Shown piece by piece: positions 1 through 7,795 of a stretch of DNA of 64,000 bases (its first letter is position 1; every line of letters begins with the position of its first letter). Under the pieces are notes generated by a model. The model did not search any database, was not told where the DNA came from, and saw nothing but the letters and a program-made list of their open reading frames with translations. The stretch spans positions 6,882,001-6,946,000 of the forward strand of contig NZ_CP114283.1 in assembly GCF_027107535.1 (NCBI RefSeq), given 5' to 3'. Both the position numbers and the translations under genes were made by a program. This stretch comes from Streptomyces aurantiacus. GTDB lineage: Bacteria > Actinomycetota > Actinomycetes > Streptomycetales > Streptomycetaceae.

Positions 1-407
1 GTCTGCGCGCGGTGCTGCTGGGCGGCGCGGCCGGCGGTTTCGTACGGCCCGACGAGCTGGACATCCCGCTCACCTTCGAGGGCACCCGGGAGGCGGGCAC
101 GACGCTCGGCTCCGGGGTCGTGCTGGCCTTCGACGACACCGTGCCGCTGCCCCGTCTGCTGCTGCGGATCGCCGAGTTCTTCCGGGACGAGTCGTGCGGG
201 CAGTGCGTGCCCTGCCGGGTCGGAACCGTCCGCCAGGAGGAGGCCCTGCACCGCATCGTCGGGCGGACCGGCGCGGACGCGGCAGCCGACATCACGCTGT
301 TGCGGGAGGTGGGCCGGGCCATGAAGGACGCCTCGATCTGCGGTCTCGGCCAGACCGCGTGGAACGCCGTGGAATCCGCCATCGACCGCCTGGGGGCGTA
401 CGAATGA
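1..407 (+). CDS. NuoF-like NADH-binding subunit of formate dehydrogenase, C-terminal part
   Basis: Only the last 135 or so codons are inside the window; the reading frame is open from position 3. The protein carries the C-terminal 4Fe-4S region of the NuoF/FdhB family, with the motif ESCGQCVPCR near in-window residue 65, followed by the helical domain that ends the family. The SLBB and FMN/NADH-binding parts must lie upstream. The stop overlaps the start of the next gene (ATGA), so the two are translationally coupled. With that Fe-S protein and FdhD downstream, the likely role is passing electrons from formate oxidation to NAD+ in the cytoplasm. A generic NADH-dehydrogenase-type hydrogenase subunit is less likely because of the fdhD neighbour. 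Confidence 0.85.
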   Translation, partial: LRAVLLGGAAGGFVRPDELDIPLTFEGTREAGTTLGSGVVLAFDDTVPLPRLLLRIAEFFRDESCGQCVPCRVGTVRQEEALHRIVGRTGADAAADITLLREVGRAMKDASICGLGQTAWNAVESAIDRLGAYE

Positions 408-1264
408 CCGTGACACCGCTGGGGATCCCCCGTCGTCTGCTGGAGTTCACGCTCGACGGTGAGCCCGTGCGGGCACCCGAGGGCGCGACGATTCTCGATG
501 CCTGCCGGTCGGCGGGCAAGGACATCCCGACCCTGTGCCAGGGCGACACGCTGGCGCCCAAGAACGCCTGCCGTGTGTGTGTCGTCGAGGTCGAGGGCGC
601 GCGCACACTCGTCCCGGCCTGCTCCCGCACGGCGGAGGCGGGTATGCAGGTCCGGACGGACACCGAGCGGGCCCGGCACAGCCGGAAGATCGTCCTCGAA
701 CTCCTCGCCTCGTCGGTCGACCTGTCGACCACCCCGGAGGTCGCCGGGTGGCTCAAGGAGTACGAGGCCAAGCCCGACCGGTTCGGTCCCGACGCGGCCC
801 GTCTCAACGAGGAGCCGAAGGTCGACAACGACCTGTATGTGCGTGACTACGACAAGTGCATCCTCTGCTACAAGTGCGTGGACGCCTGTGGCGACCAGTG
901 GCAGAACACCTTCGCGATCTCGGTCGTCGGCCGCGGTTTCGACGCCCGGATCGCCGTCGAGCACGACGCTCCCCTCACGGACTCGGCGTGCGTGTACTGC
1001 GGGAACTGCATCGAGGTGTGCCCGACGGGTGCCCTGTCGTTCAAGTCGGAGTTCGACATGCGTGCGGCGGGTACGTGGGACGAGTCGGCGCAGACCGAGA
1101 CGACCACGGTGTGCGCCTACTGCGGAGTGGGCTGCAATCTCACCCTGCACGTACAGGACAATGAGATCGTGAAGGTCACCTCGCCGCACGACAACCCGGT
1201 GACCCACGGCAACCTCTGCATCAAGGGCCGCTTCGGCTACCAGCACGTACAGAACCGGGACTGA
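404..1264 (+). CDS. Fe-S electron-transfer protein, N-terminal half of an FdhA/NuoG-type formate dehydrogenase alpha subunit
   Basis: This 286-residue protein has four cluster sites in the order used by NAD-linked formate dehydrogenase alpha subunits. There is a 2Fe-2S ferredoxin-like site (Cys45, 56, 59, 73), two 4Fe-4S sites (Cys152/155/158/162 and Cys196/199/202/206), and a molybdopterin-oxidoreductase-type 4Fe-4S domain (Cys237/240/244/272). It ends at FGYQHVQNRD, where the catalytic molybdopterin domain normally continues. The frame stops there with a normal TGA and fdhD starts 6 bases later. The catalytic domain must therefore be a separate gene, probably upstream, or be missing. The start is ATG 404, coupled to the previous stop; no upstream extension of the frame resembles the family. 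Its inferred role is to relay electrons between the molybdenum subunit and the NuoF-like subunit. Confidence 0.85.
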   Translation: MTVTPLGIPRRLLEFTLDGEPVRAPEGATILDACRSAGKDIPTLCQGDTLAPKNACRVCVVEVEGARTLVPACSRTAEAGMQVRTDTERARHSRKIVLELLASSVDLSTTPEVAGWLKEYEAKPDRFGPDAARLNEEPKVDNDLYVRDYDKCILCYKCVDACGDQWQNTFAISVVGRGFDARIAVEHDAPLTDSACVYCGNCIEVCPTGALSFKSEFDMRAAGTWDESAQTETTTVCAYCGVGCNLTLHVQDNEIVKVTSPHDNPVTHGNLCIKGRFGYQHVQNRD

Positions 1265-1270
1265 TCAGGC

Positions 1271-2134
1271 ATGGGACGAGTCACGGAACGACGCAAGGTG
1301 ATCCGCATCCGGGACGGGGCGGTCTCCACCCGCCCGGACACGCTCGTCGCCGAGGAACCACTGGAGATCAGGCTCAACGGAAAACCCCTCGCGATCACGA
1401 TGCGCACCCCGGGCGACGACTTCGCGCTCGCGGCGGGCTTCCTGGTCAGCGAGGGGGTCCTGGGCCGGGCCGACGAGCTGCTGAACATCGTCTACTGCGC
1501 GGGCGCGACCGTGGACGGAAGCAACACCTACAACATCGTCGACGTCCGGACGGCGCCCGGCCTCGTCATTCCCGACATCACGCTCGAACGCAACGTGTAC
1601 ACGACGTCGTCCTGCGGGCTGTGCGGCAAGGCGAGCCTGGACGCGGTCCGTACGACGGCCCGCTGGACGATCGACGACACGCACGGCGACACGACTCCCC
1701 CGGTGCGGCTCGATCCCGGCCTGCTCGCGAGCCTCCCCGACCGGCTGCGCGCGGCGCAGCGCGTGTTCGACCGGACCGGGGGCCTGCACGCGGCGGCCCT
1801 GTTCACCGAGGACGGCGAGCTGGTCGACATCCGGGAGGACGTGGGCCGGCACAACGCCGTCGACAAGCTCGTCGGCCGCGCCCTCCAGAACGGCTCCCTG
1901 CCGCTCTCCCGCACGGTACTGCTGGTCTCCGGGCGGGCCTCCTTCGAGCTGGCCCAGAAGGCGGTGATGGCCGGTATCCCGGTGCTGGCCGCGGTCTCGG
2001 CACCGTCCTCGCTCGCGGTGGATCTGGCCGCCGAGTCGAACCTGACCCTGGTCGGCTTCCTGCGCGGCGCCTCCATGAACGTGTACGCGGGCGAGCACCG
2101 CATCGCCCTGCGGGCCGAGGCCACCCAGGGCTGA
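1271..2134 (+). CDS. fdhD: Formate dehydrogenase accessory sulfurtransferase FdhD
   Basis: The 287-residue protein is full length for FdhD. This family takes sulfur from a cysteine desulfurase and places it on the molybdenum cofactor of formate dehydrogenase. The conserved cysteine loop CGLCGKAS holds Cys115 and Cys118. The segments AEEPLEIRLNG, FALAAGFLVSEG and EDVGRHNAVDKL are also typical of the family. It lies 6 bases after the Fe-S subunit gene and is clearly in the same operon, which supports assigning that operon to formate dehydrogenase rather than to another NADH-linked complex. ATG 1271 fits the family start. Confidence 0.96.
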   Translation: MGRVTERRKVIRIRDGAVSTRPDTLVAEEPLEIRLNGKPLAITMRTPGDDFALAAGFLVSEGVLGRADELLNIVYCAGATVDGSNTYNIVDVRTAPGLVIPDITLERNVYTTSSCGLCGKASLDAVRTTARWTIDDTHGDTTPPVRLDPGLLASLPDRLRAAQRVFDRTGGLHAAALFTEDGELVDIREDVGRHNAVDKLVGRALQNGSLPLSRTVLLVSGRASFELAQKAVMAGIPVLAAVSAPSSLAVDLAAESNLTLVGFLRGASMNVYAGEHRIALRAEATQG

Positions 2135-2311
2135 CCGGTCTCGCCGCGACACGGCGGCGGGGCCCCGACCCGGCGGGGAGCGCCCCCTGCGCCGGAGGGG
2201 CCCCGCCTCAGGCCCGTACGGCTGCGCCCCGTGCGGCCCCGGGAGCGGGCGGAGCGGTGCCCCGCGTCCCGGCCGTGACCGTTACCGGCCGTCGCGGGTG
2301 CGGCGCCCGGC

Positions 2312-2854
2312 TCAGCCCTTGGTGAAGTGCACCTCCGAGGCCGCGACGACGGTTCCCAGCCGGGGGAAGTCCAGCTTCACCGAGGCCTCGTGCTCGGGGC
2401 CGGTGAGGGCTGACATCGCGTCCTCGACGAAGACCAGGTCGTAGCCGAGGTCACCGGCGGCGCGGGCGGTGGACTCGACGCCGAGGTTGGTGGCGATCCC
2501 GCCGAACACCACGGTGGTGATGCCGCGTTCCCGCAGCCGCTCGTCCAGGCCGGTGCCCTGGAAGCCGCCGATGGTCCGCTTCACGATCTCGATGTCGCCG
2601 TCGGCCGCGACCCCGGCGACCAGTCCGCTGCCGGGCGGCTGCTCGGGAACACCGGGCCGCTCCACCCGGACGAGGACGACGGGCGCGCCCACCGCGCGGA
2701 AGGCGGCGGCCAACTCCGCGGCGACCGACACCACTTCGGTGCCCTTGCGGGGCTCCAGGGGCAGGCCCGCGATGCGGTCCATCAGGTCGACGAGCACGAG
2801 GGCGGTGCGCGCGGGGTCCAGGGCGAGACGGGGTTCCATGTCCGGTGCGTTCAT
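2312..2854 (-). CDS. Isochorismatase-fold hydrolase-like protein without the catalytic cysteine
   Basis: The 180-residue protein has the Rossmann-like fold of the isochorismatase/cysteine hydrolase superfamily. Asp23 (in VLVDLMDRIAG) and Lys92 (in EIVKRTIGGF) match two of the three catalytic positions. The third, normally Cys in a GIATxxCVEST loop, is Gly125 in GIATNLGVEST. Family members with Gly here include true isochorismatases, which do not use a cysteine nucleophile, and uncharacterised hydrolases. The substrate is therefore unknown. It is convergent with fdhD and divergent from the sialidase. ATG 2854 was chosen; no clear ribosome site precedes it, and a second ATG at 2839 is possible. 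Confidence 0.85.
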   Translation of the reverse strand: MNAPDMEPRLALDPARTALVLVDLMDRIAGLPLEPRKGTEVVSVAAELAAAFRAVGAPVVLVRVERPGVPEQPPGSGLVAGVAADGDIEIVKRTIGGFQGTGLDERLRERGITTVVFGGIATNLGVESTARAAGDLGYDLVFVEDAMSALTGPEHEASVKLDFPRLGTVVAASEVHFTKG

Positions 2855-3320
2855 GACGGAACGTTAGCCCGCGTCAGCCGTCCGTAGGGGAAATCCGGAT
2901 CAACAGGCCGGTGAACCGGTCGCGTTCCGGCCCCGCCGACCGACGGTCCTCCTGGCCGGGACGTCCGCCACGGACGCGGGGCCACCGGGCGCCCGGTGGC
3001 CCCAATGCCGCCGTCGCTGCTCCGACGGAGGGAACTCCCCCGGGCGGAGCACGCCGCGTCCCCCACCCGCGCCGCCTCGCGTCCCACAGTTTCGGGACGG
3101 GCTCTCGTGGTCACGGCACCGGCCACCACTCGACCGGCGAGGGAGGGGACGCCCACCACCGCACGCCTCCGGAACCACCCGGCGGCCGTGCGCGCACTTC
3201 CCCCACCACGACTCGTGCACGCTTCTTGTGAGGTGTCTGAGAGCCCAAGTAGCGTCTGTGGCGCGCACGTTGGACGTGGGATGTCCGAGATGTCCAGACG
3301 CATGAAGGGCAGGTCGCACC
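2855..3320. other. 466-bp divergent intergenic region, no gene seen
   Basis: Open frames across this stretch have arginine/proline-rich compositions typical of shadow frames in high-GC DNA, so no gene is called. The only structure noted is the palindrome-like element near its right end (see the entry at 3270). The region should contain promoters for both the isochorismatase-fold gene and the sialidase gene. Confidence 0.5.
3270..3288. promoter_or_regulatory. Imperfect palindrome upstream of the sialidase gene
   Basis: The 19-bp element TTGGACGTGGGATGTCCGA pairs GGAC with GTCC around a central G; mismatches include purine or pyrimidine transitions. Another half-site, ATGTCCA, follows at 3290-3296. 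It sits 33 bases before the sialidase start, where an operator would be expected. The symmetry resembles GntR-type operators, but no regulator gene is adjacent, so the regulator is unknown. Confidence 0.4.
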
Positions 3321-5264
3321 ATGCCGTCAAGTCTTCGCGCACTCCCCCGGGCTCCCGGGTCCACCAGACCGGGGAGAAGCCCCGTCGGAACCGCCCTCAC
3401 GGCGTTGCTCACCGTCGGCGCACTGCTGGCGCTGCCGAGCCCCGCCCAGGCCGGGCCGGCCGCCGGACCAGAAGCGGTCGCCGGGCCGGGGGCGGTCGCC
3501 GGGTTCGAACAGCAGGTGCTGTTCAAGGCCTCCCAGGATCCCGGGTACGCCTGCTTCCGCATCCCGGCCGTCGTGCGGACGACGAAGGGCACCCTGCTGG
3601 CGTTCGCCGAGGGCCGGGTCGACGACTGCGGTGACGCCGGTGACATAGACATCGTCCTCAAGCGCTCCACCGACGGCGGCCGCACCTGGGGCCCGCTCCA
3701 GGTCGTCAACGAGGGCGCGGGCGACACGCACGGGAACCCCGCCCCGATCGTGGACCGCGAGACCGGCCGCGTCGTACTGGCCGAGACGTACAACACGGGC
3801 CGTACCGACGGCCGCGGCTGCGACGTCCCGTGCGACCGCACCCCGCACCTGCAGCACAGCGACGACGACGGACTCACCTGGTCCGAGCCGCGCGACCTCA
3901 GCGACGAGATCCTGCCCGCGCACTGGAACTCCTGGTACGCGACCGGGCCGGTGCACGGTCTCCAGCTGACCCGCGGCAAGCACGCGGGACGGCTCGTCCT
4001 CGGCGTCAACACCGAGACGTGGAACGGCAGCCGTGTGAGCGCCAACCACGGCGCGCTCGTCGTCAGCGACGACGGTGGTGACCACTGGCGGATCGGGGCG
4101 ACGGACTCCCGGCCGATCGCGGACGACGGCACGTTCAGCCAGAAGCCGTCGGAGATGACGGTGACCGAGCGCGCCGACGGGACGGTCCTGGTCAGCGGAC
4201 GCGAACAGGACGGGACCGATCTCGGCCACCGCACCCAGGCGTTCAGCACCGACGGCGGCGACAGTTTCACCGCGCCCTTCCGTGCCCTCCCGGACCTCTA
4301 CACGCCGCAGGTGCAGGGCTCCACGCTGCGGCTGGGCGACAGGATGCTGCTCGCCTGTCCCGCCGACCCGGACCGCCGCCGCACGATGATGATCCGCTCC
4401 TCGTACGACGGCGGACGCACCTGGGACAGCGTCGACCGGGGCACGGTGGTCACGACGGACTGGGCCGGCTACTCCGACCTGGTGGGCATCGGCCGGAACA
4501 CGGCGGGCCTGCTGTACGAGGGCGGCGCCGTGGACGCACGCGACGAGATCCGCTTCGCGCGGTTCACCGGGGACTGGCTGCGCCCGCGCCGCGGCCCGGA
4601 CCCGACCACCGCCGACCTCGCGCCCGGCGCACCGCGTGCCACGGTGCTCGGCGGCGCGAAGGAGACGGACGGCGTGTCCGGCGGCGCCCTCGCCCTCGAC
4701 GGCGCCGACGACGCCGTACGCCTGCCCTTCCGCACCGGACTGCCGCTCGGAACAAAGGACTTCACGGCGTCGCTGTGGTTCCGCTACACGGCCACGACGG
4801 GTGAACAGCCGATGCTGTGGATGGGCGGGATCGGCACCAACCAGCCGCAGGTGTGGCTGCGCGGAGAGCCCGCGAGCGACCGGATCCAGGGTCTGATCAC
4901 CGTCCGCGACGGCGGGAACGCCCCGCGGTCCGTGTCCGTGCGCACCACCGGCGCGTACAACGACGGGCAGTGGCACCGCCTGGTCCTGCGCCGCGGCGGC
5001 GGGCGGCTCACGCTGTTCGTCGACGGGACGGCGACCGGTACGGCGGACGTACCGGGATCCGTGAGCCGCAACGGGCCGTTCGGGGTGCACGTCGGCCAAC
5101 GGCTCGACAGCCGGGCCCACTTCACGGGCGCCGTCGACGACGTCCGGGTCCACGACCGGGCGCTGAGCGACGCCGAACTGACTAGTCCGCGCGGCACGAA
5201 CGGGACTGTGACCCGGGACACCGTCCTGTGGCTCCCCATGGACCGGGTGAGCGGCAGCCACTAA
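3321..5264 (+). CDS. Secreted sialidase (GH33) with C-terminal LamG-like domain
   Basis: The 647-residue protein starts with a basic region and hydrophobic signal peptide (roughly residues 20-44, ending at PAQA). A six-bladed sialidase propeller follows, with the FRIP motif at residues 79-82. At least five Asp boxes of the S-x-D-x-G-x-T-W type are present, for example STDGGRTW, SDDDGLTW and SYDGGRTW. The last 170 residues look like a concanavalin/LamG-type sandwich with FTASLWFRYT and DGQWHRLVLRR, probably a sugar-binding module. The enzyme is expected to release terminal sialic acid outside the cell. The DUF4185-type gene begins 10 bases downstream, so the two form an operon. A trans-sialidase activity cannot be excluded. 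Confidence 0.92.
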   Translation: MPSSLRALPRAPGSTRPGRSPVGTALTALLTVGALLALPSPAQAGPAAGPEAVAGPGAVAGFEQQVLFKASQDPGYACFRIPAVVRTTKGTLLAFAEGRVDDCGDAGDIDIVLKRSTDGGRTWGPLQVVNEGAGDTHGNPAPIVDRETGRVVLAETYNTGRTDGRGCDVPCDRTPHLQHSDDDGLTWSEPRDLSDEILPAHWNSWYATGPVHGLQLTRGKHAGRLVLGVNTETWNGSRVSANHGALVVSDDGGDHWRIGATDSRPIADDGTFSQKPSEMTVTERADGTVLVSGREQDGTDLGHRTQAFSTDGGDSFTAPFRALPDLYTPQVQGSTLRLGDRMLLACPADPDRRRTMMIRSSYDGGRTWDSVDRGTVVTTDWAGYSDLVGIGRNTAGLLYEGGAVDARDEIRFARFTGDWLRPRRGPDPTTADLAPGAPRATVLGGAKETDGVSGGALALDGADDAVRLPFRTGLPLGTKDFTASLWFRYTATTGEQPMLWMGGIGTNQPQVWLRGEPASDRIQGLITVRDGGNAPRSVSVRTTGAYNDGQWHRLVLRRGGGRLTLFVDGTATGTADVPGSVSRNGPFGVHVGQRLDSRAHFTGAVDDVRVHDRALSDAELTSPRGTNGTVTRDTVLWLPMDRVSGSH

Positions 5265-5274
5265 CGTCCCGGAC

Positions 5275-6510
5275 GTGCCCGACGACACACGAGCACGACA
5301 GCGCACGGGGACCGGTCTGGGTCTGCTCCTGGCCCTGGTCCTCGGTGCCGTGCTGCTCACCGCCCTCCCGGGGGACGAGAACCGGGAGAGCGACTGCCGG
5401 GCCCGTACGGTCACCTCGTGGGCCGCGGACCGGGGCGTCACGGACGAGTTCGCGCGGTACGGGGACGACGCCTCGCGGGCCGACGACTGGACCGGCGGCG
5501 ACGGTACGCACTCGCTGCGGCTGCCGGACGGGCGGGTGCTCTGGCTGTTCTCCGACACCTTTCTCGGCCAGGTGCACCGGCCGCCCAACCCGGTGGGCGA
5601 GTCCTACGCCTGGCGGGACACGACCGCCCCGATGGTGCGCAACTCGGCCGTGGTCATGGACGACGGCCGGCTCCATCGCACGCTCCCGGCGCCGATGTTC
5701 GCGGACCCGGCGCCGGGCCAGTGGCGCTGGCCGGTGGCGGCCCGGGTCGAGCCCCGCTCCCCCGGCTCGTCCGAGCAGGTCGTACGGGTCGTGCTGTGGA
5801 CCCGTACGACCGGCGCGCACCCCTGGATCTACGGGGTCCCCACCGCCACCGAGGTCGCCACGCTGTCGCTGCCCGGCCTGCGCCTCGAGGGCATCACGCG
5901 GATCCTCGACCAGCAGCAGGTGAAGGATCCGGCACGGCGGGTGCTGTTCGGGACGACCGCCCTGACCCACGACGAGGACTGGACGTACGTCTTCGGCGGC
6001 AACGACGCGCGGGCCGCCGCCCGGCCGGCGTCGGACGCGTACGTCGCGCGCGTGCCCCGGGGGCGGCTCGCGGACCCGGCCGCGTGGCGGTACTGGGACG
6101 GCGAGCGGTGGAGCATCCCCTCACTCATGAAGCCCGTGCTGGGAGACGGCGAACGCAAGGGGGTGGGCAGCGCGTTCGCGGTCGCCCGCGACGGGGGGAC
6201 GTACGTCCTGTTCACGATGGCGGCGGGCACCGAGGGGCTGACGACGATCACCTCGTACTGGGCGTGCTCCCCCACCGGGCCCTGGCACGGGCCCGGCAAG
6301 GGGTTCAGCCCGCCGCTGCCGGAGCAGCGGGCGGGAGTGGCGGCGTACAACCCGCAGGTCCATCCGGCGATCGGCCGGGGCAGGCTCGTGCTGAGCTACG
6401 ACGTCAACTGGCTGGACGCGAGCGGCGGGGCGGCGGCCCAGGCGAACCTCAGCCGGAACGTGTCCCTGTACCGACCGCGATTCGTGACTCTGCGGCTGGG
6501 GCCGGGGTGA
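5275..6510 (+). CDS. Membrane-anchored or secreted DUF4185/DUF5005-like propeller protein
   Basis: The 411-residue protein starts at GTG 5275. It has one N-terminal hydrophobic segment (about residues 14-32), then a large extracytoplasmic region rich in Trp and Asp. The segment RVLWLFSDTFLG and the phrases AMVRNSAVVM and VAAYNPQVHP are typical of DUF4185/DUF5005 five-bladed-propeller proteins. Members of this group are found with carbohydrate-active enzymes but lack a firmly known reaction. The close spacing to the sialidase gene suggests a shared role in glycan handling (inference). Its last 62 bases overlap, tail to tail, the 3' end of the minus-strand transporter gene. Confidence 0.75.
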   Translation: MPDDTRARQRTGTGLGLLLALVLGAVLLTALPGDENRESDCRARTVTSWAADRGVTDEFARYGDDASRADDWTGGDGTHSLRLPDGRVLWLFSDTFLGQVHRPPNPVGESYAWRDTTAPMVRNSAVVMDDGRLHRTLPAPMFADPAPGQWRWPVAARVEPRSPGSSEQVVRVVLWTRTTGAHPWIYGVPTATEVATLSLPGLRLEGITRILDQQQVKDPARRVLFGTTALTHDEDWTYVFGGNDARAAARPASDAYVARVPRGRLADPAAWRYWDGERWSIPSLMKPVLGDGERKGVGSAFAVARDGGTYVLFTMAAGTEGLTTITSYWACSPTGPWHGPGKGFSPPLPEQRAGVAAYNPQVHPAIGRGRLVLSYDVNWLDASGGAAAQANLSRNVSLYRPRFVTLRLGPG

Positions 6511-7492
6511 CGGGCCGCCGTGCCTCGGGGTCCCGGGAGCGGCGTTTGGCGATGACCGCGCAGACCATGAGCTGCATCTGGTGGAAGAGCATCAGCGGCA
6601 GCACGGCCAGCGAGGCGTGGGCGCCGAACAGCACGCTCGCCATGGGCAGTCCGGACGCCAGGGACTTCTTCGACCCGGCGAACTGGATCGCGACACGGTC
6701 CTCGCGGCTGAAGCCCAGAGCCTTCGAGCCGTACCAGGTGAGCGCCAGCATGACGGCGAGCAGCACCGCCTCGACGGCGAGCAGGCCGCCCAGGCGCAGC
6801 GGGCTGACCTGGTGCCAGATGCCCTGCACCATGCCCTCGCTGAACGCGGTGTAGACGACCAGCAGGATCGAGCCGCGGTCGACGTGTCCGAGGACCTGCT
6901 TGTGGCGGGTGACGAAGCCGCCGATCCAGCGGCGCAGCAGCTGCCCGGCCAGGAACGGCACGAGCAGCTGGAGCACGATCTTGAGGAGGGAGTCCGCGGA
7001 GAAGCCGCCGCCGCTGCTGCCGAGGAGCGCCGCGGCGAGCAGCGGGGTGAGCACGATGCCCACCAGGGAGGAGAAGGAGCCCGCGCAGATCGCGGCGGGC
7101 ACGTTGCCGCGCGCCATGGAGGTGAAGGCGATCGAGGACTGGACGGTCGAGGGGACGAGGGTGAGGAAGAGCAGTCCGGTGTAGAGCGAGTGGTCCAGGA
7201 ACACCGGTTCGAGCCCGCGGGCGGCCAGGCCGAGCAGCGGGAACACCAGGAACGTGCAGGCCAGGACGGTGACGTGCAAGCGCCAGTGCCGCACCCCGTC
7301 CATCGCCTCACGCGTGGACAGCCGGGCCCCGTAGAGGAAGAAGAGGAAGGCGATCGCGGCGGTGGAGGCTCCGGAGGCGACATCGGCACCGGTGCCCCGG
7401 GCGGGCAGGAGGGCGGCGAGCCCCACCGTCCCGAGCAGCAGCAGGATGTACGGGTCGATCGGCAGCCAGGACGGCCACTTCAGGCGTTTCAC
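6449..7492 (-). CDS. SBF-like (bile acid:sodium symporter superfamily) membrane transporter
   Basis: With a GTG start at 7492 the product is 347 residues with about nine or ten hydrophobic helices. It opens with KRLKWPSWLPIDPYILLLLG and contains LVPSTVQSSIAFTSMA and GSKKSLASGLPMASVLF, both characteristic of the YfeH/SBF-like (PF13593) branch. This start was chosen because ACGGAG lies just upstream and the family normally begins here. An in-frame ATG at 7753 would add an 87-residue low-complexity leader encoded by the 15-bp repeat. The substrate is unknown; organic anions are typical for the superfamily. The LysR gene is divergent and may regulate it. The 3' end overlaps the DUF4185-type gene by 62 bp. 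Confidence 0.88.
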   Translation of the reverse strand: MKRLKWPSWLPIDPYILLLLGTVGLAALLPARGTGADVASGASTAAIAFLFFLYGARLSTREAMDGVRHWRLHVTVLACTFLVFPLLGLAARGLEPVFLDHSLYTGLLFLTLVPSTVQSSIAFTSMARGNVPAAICAGSFSSLVGIVLTPLLAAALLGSSGGGFSADSLLKIVLQLLVPFLAGQLLRRWIGGFVTRHKQVLGHVDRGSILLVVYTAFSEGMVQGIWHQVSPLRLGGLLAVEAVLLAVMLALTWYGSKALGFSREDRVAIQFAGSKKSLASGLPMASVLFGAHASLAVLPLMLFHQMQLMVCAVIAKRRSRDPEARRPVTPAPAAESRIAVGTGTRSG

Positions 7493-7562
7493 GGTGCTCC
7501 GTTGCTGAGTCTCGGTTCGCTCAGCCTCGTCGCGGACGTCTTTGTCACTGACTCGGTCTGTA

Positions 7563-7695
7563 GCTGGTGGATCTGTGTCTGACGGGTCTGAAGCCGATGG
7601 GTCCGAAGCCGTGGATCTCCGGCCGGTGGATCCGTGGCCGGTGGATCCGTGGCCGGTGGATCCGTGGCCGGTGGGTCCGCTGCCGGTCGGGTCTT
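7563..7695. repeat. 15-bp tandem repeat between divergent transporter and LysR genes
   Basis: Three perfect copies of GGCCGGTGGATCCGT run from 7621 to 7665. They are flanked by a one-sided series of decayed 15-bp units (7666-7680 and 7681-7695 on the right; about four units from 7563 on the left). The period is a multiple of three and no stop occurs in the transporter frame, where it would encode GSTGH repeats if translation began at ATG 7753. The block fills most of the 303-bp gap between the two starts. Its function is unknown; it could alter promoter spacing or encode a variable N-terminal tail. Confidence 0.85.
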
Positions 7696-7795
7696 TCGAC
7701 GGCTCGTGCCCTCTCCATCGTCCTCCTCCATGCCGTGATCGGGAATCCGTCATACCGCTCTGACTGTCATCACGTACCGCGATAGCCTGGAGGGC

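Noticed and set aside
2135..2311. Defined terminator between fdhD and the isochorismatase-fold gene
   Set aside because: The stretch is full of short GGGGCCCC-type symmetries but no single convincing stem-loop stands out.
7563..7695. CRISPR-like array
   Set aside because: Units are contiguous 15-bp tandem copies with no unique spacers, so it is a simple tandem repeat.
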